The notes under the pieces are model-generated. The model saw only the letters and a program-made list of their open reading frames with translations, was not told where the DNA came from and searched no databases. From PALSA-505 sp036495485 (GTDB lineage Bacteria > Actinomycetota > Actinomycetes > Streptosporangiales > Streptosporangiaceae), in the NCBI GenBank assembly GCA_036495485.1, contig DASXMU010000241.1, positions 1-42,683 on the forward strand: a stretch of 42,683 nt of DNA, written 5' to 3'. The translations under genes and the position numbers were made by a program. Of the stretch, positions 15,153-23,173 are shown piece after piece (within the stretch, counting starts at the first letter, position 1; each line of letters begins with the position of its first letter).

Positions 15153-16122
15153 CGGCCACCTCCGTGAGGTCTGAGTCGCGGAACAGTTCTTCGACGCTGT
15201 GCCGGCTCAGCTCCAGCCGGGACAGCGGGGCACGCAGGTCGGCCACCGCATCGCGCAGCACGTCGTAGGTCGCGTCGTCGGCCAGCGGCACCAGCAGCGC
15301 CCGCTGCTGCCGCCGCGGGCTGAGCCCACGCCTGGCCAGCTCGTCGGCCAGGGCCGCCAAGCCCTCGTCGACCTCGACACGCAGCATCCGGCTTGCCCCG
15401 GTGAAGCTGGTGATGGTGTCGGCGCGCAGCAGCCGGCCGGCCTCGATGGCGACGATGTGGTCGCAGATCCGCTCGATCTCGCCGAGCAGATGCGAGGCGA
15501 CGACGACGGAGATGCCGAACTCGGTGCCGATCCGGGAGATCAGATCGAGCATCGCCCCGCGCCCGGCCGGGTCGAGGCCGTTGGTCGGCTCGTCGAGCAG
15601 CATCAGCCGCGGGTCGCCCACCAGTGCCTGGGCCAGCTTCACCCGCTGCTTCATGCCGGTCGAGTAGGTGCCGATCAGGCGGTAGCGCTCCTCGTGCAGG
15701 CCGACGTGGCGCAGCGACTCGGCCGCCCGTTCCTTGGCCGCCGTGGCCGGCAGGCCGGACATCCGGCCCATGTGCGTGACGAACTCGGTGGCGGTGACGT
15801 CGGGCGGCAGGCAGTCGTGCTCGGGCATGTACCCGATCAGCGTCCTGATCCGTTCGCCGTCCTTCTCGCAGTCGATGCCGAACACGCTCGCCCGGCCCTT
15901 GGTCGGCTCGAGCAGGCCGAGCAGGATCTTGATGAGCGTCGACTTCCCCGCACCGTTGGCGCCGATCAGTCCCGTGATGCCCGGGGCGACCGAGACGGCG
16001 AGCCCGTCGAGTGCGATCACGTCGCCTGGATACCGTTTGGTCAGCGCCTGCGTCTCGATGACCGCACCCTCGGTGCCGTCACCCCCGCTGCCCCCGCCCT
16101 GTGGGCCTGGGCCTGTAGTCAT
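15142..16122 (-). CDS. ABC transporter ATP-binding protein, first gene of operon
   Basis: A 326-aa ATPase with Walker A G-A-N-G-A-G-K-S-T-L, signature Y-S-T-G-M-K-Q-R, Walker B L-M-L-L-D-E-P-T-N-G-L-D-P and a switch histidine in A-S-H-L-L-G-E-I. A Gly-rich stretch (about 5-16) precedes the domain and about 90 extra residues follow it. The operon thus has two different ATPases and two permeases, which could form one heteromeric exporter or two related ones. It is divergent from a histidine kinase gene; regulation of the exporter by that two-component pair is plausible from position. Confidence 0.93.
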   Translation of the reverse strand: MTTGPGPQGGGSGGDGTEGAVIETQALTKRYPGDVIALDGLAVSVAPGITGLIGANGAGKSTLIKILLGLLEPTKGRASVFGIDCEKDGERIRTLIGYMPEHDCLPPDVTATEFVTHMGRMSGLPATAAKERAAESLRHVGLHEERYRLIGTYSTGMKQRVKLAQALVGDPRLMLLDEPTNGLDPAGRGAMLDLISRIGTEFGISVVVASHLLGEIERICDHIVAIEAGRLLRADTITSFTGASRMLRVEVDEGLAALADELARRGLSPRRQQRALLVPLADDATYDVLRDAVADLRAPLSRLELSRHSVEELFRDSDLTEVADVR

Positions 16123-16289
16123 GGCCCACCCTCGCTTTCTGTGTTGTGGTTTCCCAAGCCTGGCGCAGAGTCATGATCACAATCGTCACCCGGCAGGGTG
16201 ATCTTCTCCGGCCGTCCTCGCCAGCCGCCCGCACCGGTTATCCCGCAGGCCTACGCCCGCAGGCTGACGTCAACATGGAGGGCTGCGGA

Positions 16290-16302
16290 TACCGTAGGTG
16301 GG
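16290..16302 (+). promoter_or_regulatory. Candidate leaderless promoter of the histidine kinase gene
   Basis: TACCGT at 16290-16295 ends 6 bases before the GTG at 16302, and a CTGACG-like -35 lies near 16264-16269. The GTG has no separate ribosome site, which suits leaderless transcription. Confidence 0.4.
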
Positions 16303-17732
16303 TGACTACCCCGTGGCAGGCGCCGCCGCCGGTCGGGCAGCGGCCACGACGGCCGCCGCTGACCAAGCGGCTGCGGCCCGGCCACTGGGTGGCGCTCGAC
16401 TACGTCGCCGCGGCGTTGTCCGCTCTGGTGCTGTTCCTCAATTCGCAGAAGCTGGAAATCAACGTCACCTGGTACGGACTGACCGGCACCGTGACGACCC
16501 TGCTGATCTCCGTAGCCGTGTCCATCCCGGTGGCGCTACGCCGGCGCAACCCGATGGCCGCCCTCATGATCAGCGTGGTGGCCGCCGTGATAGGGCCGGT
16601 GATCGTCGCGGTCGCGGCTACCACAGCGGGCCACCCGGGGCCGCCCCTCGCCCTCCCGGGCCCGCACACGGTGCCGTTGATCGCGCTGCGAAGCGCCCCG
16701 TCCTACTTCCTGCCGGTCGCCTACGTGATCTTCCTGGTCGCCGCAACCTGCCGGCGCACGGTGGCCGTCGCCGCGCTCGGCGCCGTGCTGTCGCTGCTGG
16801 TGATCCTGGGGCTGCTCACCCAGCTGGCCAGCTCGCTCGACGGGACGACCTCGGTCTTCCCCGCCCTCATTGTGATCATCTCCTGGGTCATGGGCTACGC
16901 GGGCGGGCAGCGCCGCGCCTATGCGGCACAGCTCCAGGACCAGGCGGCGACCGGCGCGGTTACGGAGGAGCGGCTGCGGATCGCCAGGGAGCTGCACGAC
17001 GTGGTCGCGCACAGCATGACAGTGATCGCGGTGCAGGCGGGCTACGGCCACCACGTCATCGACGAGCAGCCGGCCAGGGCCCGGGAGGCACTCGGGGCCA
17101 TCCAGGCGACCAGCCGGGAGGCGCTGACGGAAATGCGGCGAATGCTCGGCGTTCTGCGGCAGCCTCAGCCGGCACCTTTCGGTATCTCAAAACTCCAGAT
17201 CAACGACGTGGCGAGCAGCCAGAATGGAGCGGACGCCAGCCAGGACGGTGCGGTGGGCACCACACGGGACGGACAGGTCGCCAGGGAACCGGCGCCGCTG
17301 GCCCCGGCGCCGGGGATCGCGGACCTGGGCCGGCTGGTGGAGCGGATCGGCAATGCTGGAGTCACGGTGGACCTGCGGGTGCACGGCCGCCAGCGGGAGT
17401 TGCCGCCGGGGATCGACCTGGCGGCGTTCCGGATCGTGCAGGAGGCGCTGACCAACGTGGTCAAGCACGCGGACACACCGTCCGCCGTGGTCACCGTCCG
17501 CTTTCTCGACGACGAGCTGGTCATCGAGGTCGCCGACGATGGGCGCGGCTGCCCGGTCCCGGCCGCCACCGGGGCGCGCGGCGAGGCGGGAGCGGATGCC
17601 ACCGGTGGCCATGGCCTGATCGGGATGCGGGAGCGGGTCAGCCTCTACGGCGGCGAGCTGACCGCCAAGCCGCTGCCGGAGCGCGGCTTCCGGATCGCTG
17701 CACGGCTGCCGATCGGAGACGACGCGCCGTGA
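16302..17732 (+). CDS. Sensor histidine kinase, NarL-partner (HisKA_3) type
   Basis: A 476-aa membrane sensor kinase. The N-terminal half has several membrane helices (about 29-47, 58-78, 86-107, 135-148, 152-175 and 183-199) and little outside the membrane, so it may sense an intramembrane or envelope signal. A HisKA_3 dimerisation domain follows with phospho-acceptor His232 in A-R-E-L-H-D-V-V-A-H-S. The HATPase domain has Q-E-A-L-T-N-V-V-K-H (N box) and D-D-G-R-G-C (G1 box). A low-complexity insert (about 293-328) separates them. GTG 16302 is chosen; ATG 16275 is an alternative. It overlaps the response regulator gene by 4 bases. Confidence 0.9.
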   Translation: MTTPWQAPPPVGQRPRRPPLTKRLRPGHWVALDYVAAALSALVLFLNSQKLEINVTWYGLTGTVTTLLISVAVSIPVALRRRNPMAALMISVVAAVIGPVIVAVAATTAGHPGPPLALPGPHTVPLIALRSAPSYFLPVAYVIFLVAATCRRTVAVAALGAVLSLLVILGLLTQLASSLDGTTSVFPALIVIISWVMGYAGGQRRAYAAQLQDQAATGAVTEERLRIARELHDVVAHSMTVIAVQAGYGHHVIDEQPARAREALGAIQATSREALTEMRRMLGVLRQPQPAPFGISKLQINDVASSQNGADASQDGAVGTTRDGQVAREPAPLAPAPGIADLGRLVERIGNAGVTVDLRVHGRQRELPPGIDLAAFRIVQEALTNVVKHADTPSAVVTVRFLDDELVIEVADDGRGCPVPAATGARGEAGADATGGHGLIGMRERVSLYGGELTAKPLPERGFRIAARLPIGDDAP

Positions 17733-18409
17733 CGCTCCGGGTGGTGGTCGTCGACGACCAGGCGCTGGTACGGGGGGGGTTTCGCGGCATCATCGACGCC
17801 ACACCGGGATTCACCGTCGTGGGCGAGGCAGGGACCGGGGCCGAGGCCGTCGCGACCGCCCGGCAGACCCGGCCCGACGTCGTGCTGATGGACATCCGGA
17901 TGCCGGTGATGGACGGCATCGAGGCCACCCGCCAGATCACCGGCTCGGCCCAGACCCGCGGCGTGCGGGTGCTCATCCTCACCACGTTCGACCTGGACGA
18001 GTACGTGTACGCGGCGCTGCGGGCGGGCGCGAGCGGCTTCATGCTCAAGGACATGATGCCGGTCGACCTGCTGAACGCCATCCGGGTCATCGCGGCCGGG
18101 GACGCGCTGCTGGCGCCCAGCGTCACCCGGCGGCTGCTGGGCGAGTTCGCGCGCAGGCCAACCGGAGCCGCCGCCGGGCCGCAGGAGCCAGTGGCCAGGC
18201 AGGAACTCAGGGATCTCACTGAACGGGAGCTGGAGGTGCTGGCCCTGGTCGCCCAAGGTTTGTCCAACAGCGAGATAGCGGGTCAGCTCGGCATCAGCCC
18301 GGCGACCGCCAAGACGCACGTGGCCCACCTGCTGACCAAGCTGGACTGCCGCGACCGCGTCCAGCTCGTCATCCTCGCCTACCGCTGCGGCCTGACGGCC
18401 ACGGCGTAA
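17729..18409 (+). CDS. NarL/FixJ-family response regulator
   Basis: A 226-aa DNA-binding regulator and partner of the preceding kinase. The receiver has the acidic pair D9/D10, phospho-acceptor Asp55 in V-V-L-M-D-I-R-M-P, and the conserved lysine in F-M-L-K-D. After a linker of about 25 residues comes a LuxR-type helix-turn-helix starting L-T-E-R-E-L-E-V-L-A-L-V-A and containing S-N-S-E-I-A-G-Q-L-G-I-S-P-A-T-A-K-T-H-V. The GTG start overlaps the kinase stop (GTGA). The divergent ABC exporter operon is the likely target by position. Confidence 0.94.
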   Translation: MTLRVVVVDDQALVRGGFRGIIDATPGFTVVGEAGTGAEAVATARQTRPDVVLMDIRMPVMDGIEATRQITGSAQTRGVRVLILTTFDLDEYVYAALRAGASGFMLKDMMPVDLLNAIRVIAAGDALLAPSVTRRLLGEFARRPTGAAAGPQEPVARQELRDLTERELEVLALVAQGLSNSEIAGQLGISPATAKTHVAHLLTKLDCRDRVQLVILAYRCGLTATA

Positions 18410-18469
18410 GAATAAATACCCCGCCGGGGTACCACAGTAAGCCGGACCATTAACCTCACCCACCAGCGT

Positions 18470-18505
18470 GGGGGTTCCGGGGGGCTCGGCCCCCCGGGCA
18501 GAATC
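18470..18505 (+). repeat. Dispersed intergenic hairpin repeat, copy A
   Basis: This segment begins GGGGGTTCC, contains the hairpin ccggggggc-tcg-gccccccgg (stem arms 18477-18485 and 18489-18497) and ends GGGCAGAA. A second, closely similar copy lies on the opposite strand at 30172-30205. Here it sits between the converging response regulator and ctaF genes and probably acts as a terminator. Confidence 0.7.
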
Positions 18506-18525
18506 CTGAGCCCGGCCACGGCGAA

Positions 18526-18542
18526 GCTGGCCGCAGGCCAGC
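18526..18542. terminator. Second hairpin between converging genes
   Basis: gctggcc (18526-18532) and ggccagc (18536-18542) form a perfect 7-bp stem with a 3-base loop. With the hairpin at 18477-18497 it separates the response regulator gene from ctaF. No T-tract is present. Confidence 0.5.
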
Positions 18543-18568
18543 GAGCAGGGTTCCCCCTCAGCCGAGGC

Positions 18569-18964
18569 TTAGTGCGAGTACTCGCCGTGGTAGTACTCGA
18601 AGACGAAACCGATCGTGGTGAAGACGACGGCCAGCATGCCGATCATGAACAGCCACCAGCCGATCGCGGTGCCGACGGCGGCGAGGCCGCAGGCGAGGCC
18701 GAGGAAGAGCGGCCACCAGCTGTGCGGGCTGAAGAAGCCCAGCTCACCGGTGCCGTCCTCGATCTCACCTTCCAGGTTGTCCTCGGGACGGCGCGGCAGG
18801 CGGCGGCCGGTGAACAGGACATAGAACCCGGTGAGGAAAGCCAGCCCGACGGAGAGCGCGAGCGCCGTGGTGCCGGTCGGGTCGTGCGAGAAGTACCAGT
18901 AGACGACGTCCGCACCGCCGAAGAATACGGCGCAGCCGATGAACAGCCCGCCCTCTACCCTCAC
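18569..18964 (-). CDS. ctaF: Cytochrome c oxidase subunit IV
   Basis: This 131-aa membrane protein is the actinobacterial subunit IV of the aa3 oxidase. It has four probable membrane helices (about 4-24, 33-52, 83-101 and 103-123) and ends in the family's E-Y-Y-H-G-E-Y-S-H tail. A charged loop rich in Glu/Asp (about 60-74) lies between helices 2 and 3. It starts with GTG, and the first base of its start codon lies just inside the end of ctaD, making it the third gene of ctaC-ctaD-ctaF. Confidence 0.94.
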   Translation of the reverse strand: MRVEGGLFIGCAVFFGGADVVYWYFSHDPTGTTALALSVGLAFLTGFYVLFTGRRLPRRPEDNLEGEIEDGTGELGFFSPHSWWPLFLGLACGLAAVGTAIGWWLFMIGMLAVVFTTIGFVFEYYHGEYSH

Positions 18965-20706
18965 GAGTTACCTCCGGTGCTGATGTCGGTCGAGGAGGAC
19001 GACCCCAATACCCCGGCGGCGACGGTCTGCTTCAGGCCCATCGACGCCCGGCCCTGCTTCACGTGCGGGTAGTGCAGGTCGAACGCGGGGCGCTCGGACC
19101 TGATCCGCGGCATCTTGGTGAAGTTGTGCCGGGGCGGCGGGCAGGACGTCGCCCACTCGAGCGAGTTGCAGTAGCCCCACGGGTCATCGACGGTGACCCG
19201 CTCGCCGAAGCGTGCGGTCTTGTACACGTTGTAGAGGAAGAAGAACGTGGACGCGCCGAGGACGAACGAGCTGATGCTGGAGATGTCGTTCAGCGTGGTC
19301 CCGATCGCGGGCAGGTCGGGGTAGGTCGCGATGCGGCGCGGCATGCCGATCACACCGAGCCAGTGCTGCACGAGGAACGTCCCGTGGAAGCCGAGGAACA
19401 GCGTCCAGAAGTGCAGCTTGCCCAGCCTGTTGTCCAGCATCTTCCCGGTCATCTTGGGCCACCAGAAGTAGAAGCCCGAGAACATGGCGAACACCACCGT
19501 GCCGAACAGCACGTAGTGGAAGTGCGCGACAACGAAGTAGGAGTCGCTGACATGGAAGTCCAACGGCGGTGAGGCCAGGATGATGCCGGTCAGCCCGCCG
19601 AACAGGAACGTCACCAGGAAACCGACGGCGAACAGCATCGCGGGCTCGAAGGTGAGCTGGCCGCGCCACATCGTGCCGACCCAGTTGAAGAACTTCACCC
19701 CGGTCGGGATCGCGATGAGGAACGTCATGAACGAGAAGAACGGCAGCAGCACGGCACCGGTGGTGAACATGTGGTGCGCCCACACGGTCGCCGACAGGCC
19801 GGCGATCGCGATCGTCGCGCCGATCAGGCTCTTGTAGCCGAACAGCGGCTTGCGGCTGAACACCGGAATGACTTCGGTGACGATGCCGAAGAACGGCAAC
19901 GCGACGATGTAGACCTCGGGATGGCCGAAGAACCAGAACAGGTTCTGCCAGAGCAGCGCGCCGCCGCTAGTGGCGTCGAACACGTGCGCGCCGAGCTTGC
20001 GGTCGATCTCGAGCACCAGCAGGGCGGCGGCGAGCACCGGGAAGGCCAGCAGCGCGAGCACGCTGGTGAGCAGGGCGTTCCAGGTGAAGATCGGCATCCG
20101 GAACATCGTCATGCCGGGCGCCCGCATGCAGAAGATCGTGGTGATGAAGTTGACGCCACCGAGGATCGTGCTGAGGCCGGACAGGGTCAGGCCCATGATC
20201 CACATGTCCGCGCCGACGCCCGGCGAGTACACCGAGCTGGTCAGCGGGGCGTAGGCATACCAGCCGAACGAGGCCGAGCCGCCGGGTGTCAGGAAGCTGA
20301 AGACCAGGATCAGCCCGCCGAAGGTGAACAGGTAGTAGCTGAGCAGGTTCAGCCGCGGGAACGCCACGTCCGGCGCGCCGATCTGCAGCGGCATGACCAC
20401 GTTCGTGAACCCGACGAACAGCGGGGTGGCGAACAGCAGCAGCATGATCGTGCCGTGCATGGTGAACAGCTCGTTGTACTGCTGGTCGGAGACGATGTGG
20501 TTGTTGGGGCCCATGAGCTGGGCCCGCATGATCATCGCCAGGATGCCGCCGAACAGAAAGAAACAGAACGACGTGATCAGGTACAGGTAGCCGATGACCT
20601 TGTGGTCGGTGGAGGACAGCCATGAGGCCAGCACCGAGCCCTTGCGGGGCCTGGTGAGGGCCGGGAAGTCCGTGACCGGGTGCTCGGTATGCTCGGCCGT
20701 GGTCAC
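18961..20706 (-). CDS. ctaD: Cytochrome c oxidase subunit I
   Basis: Subunit I is the catalytic, proton-pumping core with haem a, haem a3 and CuB. The 581-aa product has twelve membrane helices. Key sites are intact: the low-spin haem ligand in the F-T-M-H-G-T segment, W-F-F-G-H-P-E-V-Y with the cross-linked His-Tyr pair, the CuB pair in W-A-H-H-M-F, the K-channel region, and A-H-F-H-Y-V-L with the a3 and a ligands. The C-terminus extends with a Pro/Arg-rich tail typical of actinobacteria. GTG 20706 overlaps the ctaC stop by 4 bases; an open frame upstream lies inside ctaC and is rejected. Confidence 0.97.
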   Translation of the reverse strand: MTTAEHTEHPVTDFPALTRPRKGSVLASWLSSTDHKVIGYLYLITSFCFFLFGGILAMIMRAQLMGPNNHIVSDQQYNELFTMHGTIMLLLFATPLFVGFTNVVMPLQIGAPDVAFPRLNLLSYYLFTFGGLILVFSFLTPGGSASFGWYAYAPLTSSVYSPGVGADMWIMGLTLSGLSTILGGVNFITTIFCMRAPGMTMFRMPIFTWNALLTSVLALLAFPVLAAALLVLEIDRKLGAHVFDATSGGALLWQNLFWFFGHPEVYIVALPFFGIVTEVIPVFSRKPLFGYKSLIGATIAIAGLSATVWAHHMFTTGAVLLPFFSFMTFLIAIPTGVKFFNWVGTMWRGQLTFEPAMLFAVGFLVTFLFGGLTGIILASPPLDFHVSDSYFVVAHFHYVLFGTVVFAMFSGFYFWWPKMTGKMLDNRLGKLHFWTLFLGFHGTFLVQHWLGVIGMPRRIATYPDLPAIGTTLNDISSISSFVLGASTFFFLYNVYKTARFGERVTVDDPWGYCNSLEWATSCPPPRHNFTKMPRIRSERPAFDLHYPHVKQGRASMGLKQTVAAGVLGSSSSTDISTGGNS

Positions 20707-21545
20707 TGTGCACCTCCGGCTTTCTGCTTGGCCTGATCGGCGTGCATGATCTGGGTGAACTGCTGCGGGGTCACGATCTTCACGTTGAAGAGCATCAGGC
20801 TGTGGTAGATGCCGCACAGCTCGGTGCACCGGCCGATATAGGTGCCGGTCTTGGTGGCGGTGACCTGGAAGTAGTTGGTGTGGTTGGGAATGACGTCGCG
20901 CTTGAACAGGAACACCGGGATCCAGAACGCGTGGACGACATCCAGTGAGTTCAGCGTGAACCTGACCGTCTCGTGCTCCGGGAGCACCAGCGTGGGCAGC
21001 GGGCCCGGATAGGGCTGCCCGGTCAGCACCACATCGCCCGCGGACGAGCCGGGCACCTTGTACTGCGGGTAGGCGAACTCCCAGTTCCACTGGAACCCGG
21101 TCACGTTGATGACCACGCCGGGATGCGGGGACACCGCGTCGATGTAGTTCTCGTCCTTGGCGGTGAAGTAGAACAGCACGGCCACCAGGATGAAAGGGAC
21201 CACGGTGTAGACGATCTCGATGGGCATGTTGTAGCGGACCTGGGCCGGCAGGTCATCGGAGCGCTTGCGGTGGAAGACGCAAGCCCACAGGATCAGGCCC
21301 CAGACCACCGCTCCCACGGCGATCGCTGCGACCCAGGAGCCCTGCCAGAGGGTGAGCATGGTCTGGGCCTGCTTGGTGGCCGGGCTTGGCATGCCGAGCC
21401 GCATCCACGGGCTGGTGCTGCAGCCGGATAGGGCGAGTACGAGCAGGCCCAGCGCGGCGGCCGGCAGAATGCGGCGACGGCGACGGCGGCGCGGCCCCTG
21501 GCCCGGAGTACCCCGGGTGCCCAGGTAACGGCGGATCGGGCTCAA
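20703..21545 (-). CDS. ctaC: Cytochrome c oxidase subunit II, lipoprotein form
   Basis: Subunit II carries the CuA centre that receives electrons from QcrC. From TTG 21545 the product has 280 aa: a seven-arginine run (about 19-25), a signal sequence ending in the lipobox L-S-G-C42, two membrane helices (about 66-90 and 110-128), the T-G-F-Q-W-N-W-E-F aromatic segment, and the CuA site C-T-E-L-C-G-I-Y-H-S-L-M. The TTG is chosen because GGAAGG lies 6 bases before it and no ATG or GTG gives a sensible signal peptide; longer upstream frames add unrelated residues. First gene of ctaC-ctaD-ctaF. Confidence 0.94.
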   Translation of the reverse strand: MSPIRRYLGTRGTPGQGPRRRRRRRILPAAALGLLVLALSGCSTSPWMRLGMPSPATKQAQTMLTLWQGSWVAAIAVGAVVWGLILWACVFHRKRSDDLPAQVRYNMPIEIVYTVVPFILVAVLFYFTAKDENYIDAVSPHPGVVINVTGFQWNWEFAYPQYKVPGSSAGDVVLTGQPYPGPLPTLVLPEHETVRFTLNSLDVVHAFWIPVFLFKRDVIPNHTNYFQVTATKTGTYIGRCTELCGIYHSLMLFNVKIVTPQQFTQIMHADQAKQKAGGAQ

Positions 21546-21802
21546 CTGATGCCTTCCAAGGGATGGCGACCGTCCCGCGAGCCTCCGAGCTGCTCGTGGC
21601 CGGTCGCGGCTCCTCCTACAGCGTGTCGTGAAAACAGTACCGCGAACGGCGGCCGGCTGGTCAGCCACCCCCCCGTGCTTGGTCCCGGTGACTACCTCGT
21701 GCTTACCCCGGCCGTGACCGGGTATCGCTATCGTCGGGCGGACACAACCGGACCTGATCCTGGGAATGAGGCGCGTACTTCGTGGCAAGATGGCGCGGCA
21801 GG
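21546..21802. other. Divergent promoter region between ctaC and the tusA-like gene
   Basis: No gene is visible. The left edge carries the GGAAGG ribosome site of ctaC on the minus strand. The rest must hold the promoters of both divergent genes, but I see no clear -35/-10 pair or repeat that fixes them. Confidence 0.4.
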
Positions 21803-22069
21803 ATGGACAGAGATGACCGGGTGACCACCGCGATGCCCCCGCCTCCGGCGCTGATCATCGATGCCCTCGGCCGCAAATGCCCCATTCCCATCATCATGCT
21901 CGCCGCGCGGATCCGGGAGGTCCCGATCGGCTCGCTGGTGTCCGTGCTGGCCGACGACCCGGCGGCGCGGACCGACATGCCTGCCTGGTGCGGGATGAAG
22001 TCGCACGAGTTCGTGGTGGAGACCGCCTTGCCGCAGGGCTGGTCGTTCCTGGTCCGCCGCTGCTACTGA
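21803..22069 (+). CDS. TusA-family sulfur-carrier protein
   Basis: A small protein (about 80-88 aa) of the TusA/SirA fold, which passes persulfide sulfur between proteins. The N-terminal catalytic motif is intact: L-G-R-K-C-P-I-P-I-I-M-L, with the reactive Cys before Pro-Ile-Pro. The D-D-P-A-A turn and the C-terminal strand of the fold follow. The start is uncertain: ATG 21803, GTG 21821 and ATG 21833 are all in frame and none has a strong ribosome site. It overlaps the converging ctaG-like gene by 7 bases. A role in cofactor or copper-site supply for the neighbouring oxidase genes is only a suggestion. Confidence 0.85.
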   Translation: MDRDDRVTTAMPPPPALIIDALGRKCPIPIIMLAARIREVPIGSLVSVLADDPAARTDMPAWCGMKSHEFVVETALPQGWSFLVRRCY

Positions 22070-23088
22070 GCCGGCCGCTCGGGTGAGCCCTCGGCGGCGC
22101 TGAACCGGTGGGTGAAGCGCGGGTCGGACTCCCACCAGGGCTGATCGGCTGACGTGCTGGCGTCCTCGTCCTCGTTCCCGTTCCCGGGTGGGGCTTGGCG
22201 TGCGGCTTCCCTGGCGTCCAGCTCGGCGTCGATCACCTCGGCTTCCGACTCGTCTTCCCTGATCATGTGGATGAGCTGGGCGACCAGGAACGGCAGGCCG
22301 ACCAGGTCGCCCAGCACCCACAGCGTCCCGCCGCCGAGCGCCTGGTCGAACCGCAGGCTGGGCCCCCAGGGCCGGCCCAGCGCCTGGTACCAGGCGCCGC
22401 CGATGAGGTGCGAGTCACCGACCACCGCGATGCCGAGGATCGCGTCACCGATCACCTCGGCGCTGGTGATCCACAGCGAGACGAGGTACGGGTAGGCCCT
22501 GGGCACCGGATCGGCCCGGATCAGCGTCCAGAAGAACACGTAGCCTGAGATCATCAGCGCCAGGTAGGTGAGCCCGCGCACCGGGCCGTCGTGGAAGTAC
22601 GCGGTGTACCAGGGCGTGAAGTAGACCAGGAACGGGACGGCGACCAGCACCAGGGTGGACAGCGCCGGGAAGGTCAGGATCTGGGCGGTGCGGCCGCACA
22701 CTACGGCCTGCAGGCGCTGGCCGCGGTGGGCCGGCAGGGCGGCGATGGCCAGGGTGAGCGGCCGGCCAAGGGCGAGGAACAGCGGGGCCAGCAGGAGCAG
22801 CAGGATCGTCTGCGCCGCCCGCGCGTAGAACAGGATCCCCGAGTACGCGCCGGTCCACCACATGGTGGCGATGACCAGCGCACCCAGCCCGACGCCAAGG
22901 AACGCCACGGACCGTGCGACGGGCCACGACTCCCCCGAGCGGCGCACCCGCCGGACCGCGGCCAGGTAGCCGGCACCGAGCACCACCACGATGCCGAACG
23001 CCCACGGGTCGAAGGTCCACGACGCGATCGCGCGGGCCAGCGTGAGCTGTGGCGGCCCGTGATAGCCCCCGGCGAGCGCGATAACCAT
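22063..23088 (-). CDS. CtaG-like (caa3-type) cytochrome c oxidase assembly protein
   Basis: This 341-aa membrane protein has about seven helices and fits the caa3_CtaG family, thought to help insert copper into the oxidase. Typical features are the first loop W-T-F-D-P-W-A-F, the T-M-W-W-T-G-A-Y-S-G-I-L-F-Y-A segment, and a Y-F-T-P-W-Y-T-A-Y-F-H-D-G loop; histidines that could bind copper are visible. The C-terminal 80 residues are acidic and hydrophilic. Its place beside ctaC-ctaD-ctaF supports the role. ATG 23088 begins close to the first membrane helix. The exact chemistry in actinomycetes is not established. Confidence 0.88.
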   Translation of the reverse strand: MVIALAGGYHGPPQLTLARAIASWTFDPWAFGIVVVLGAGYLAAVRRVRRSGESWPVARSVAFLGVGLGALVIATMWWTGAYSGILFYARAAQTILLLLLAPLFLALGRPLTLAIAALPAHRGQRLQAVVCGRTAQILTFPALSTLVLVAVPFLVYFTPWYTAYFHDGPVRGLTYLALMISGYVFFWTLIRADPVPRAYPYLVSLWITSAEVIGDAILGIAVVGDSHLIGGAWYQALGRPWGPSLRFDQALGGGTLWVLGDLVGLPFLVAQLIHMIREDESEAEVIDAELDAREAARQAPPGNGNEDEDASTSADQPWWESDPRFTHRFSAAEGSPERPAQ

Positions 23089-23173
23089 GCCCGCAACGCT
23101 ACAACTGGCCGATGGTAGAACTTGACACCCCGCCGCTACGTCCAGTCCTTCAAACTGAAGTAACCACCGAAGA

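Noticed and set aside
16298..17728. Frame upstream of the response regulator inside the histidine kinase gene
   Set aside because: Only the part from GTG 17729 encodes a recognisable protein; the rest is out-of-frame kinase sequence.
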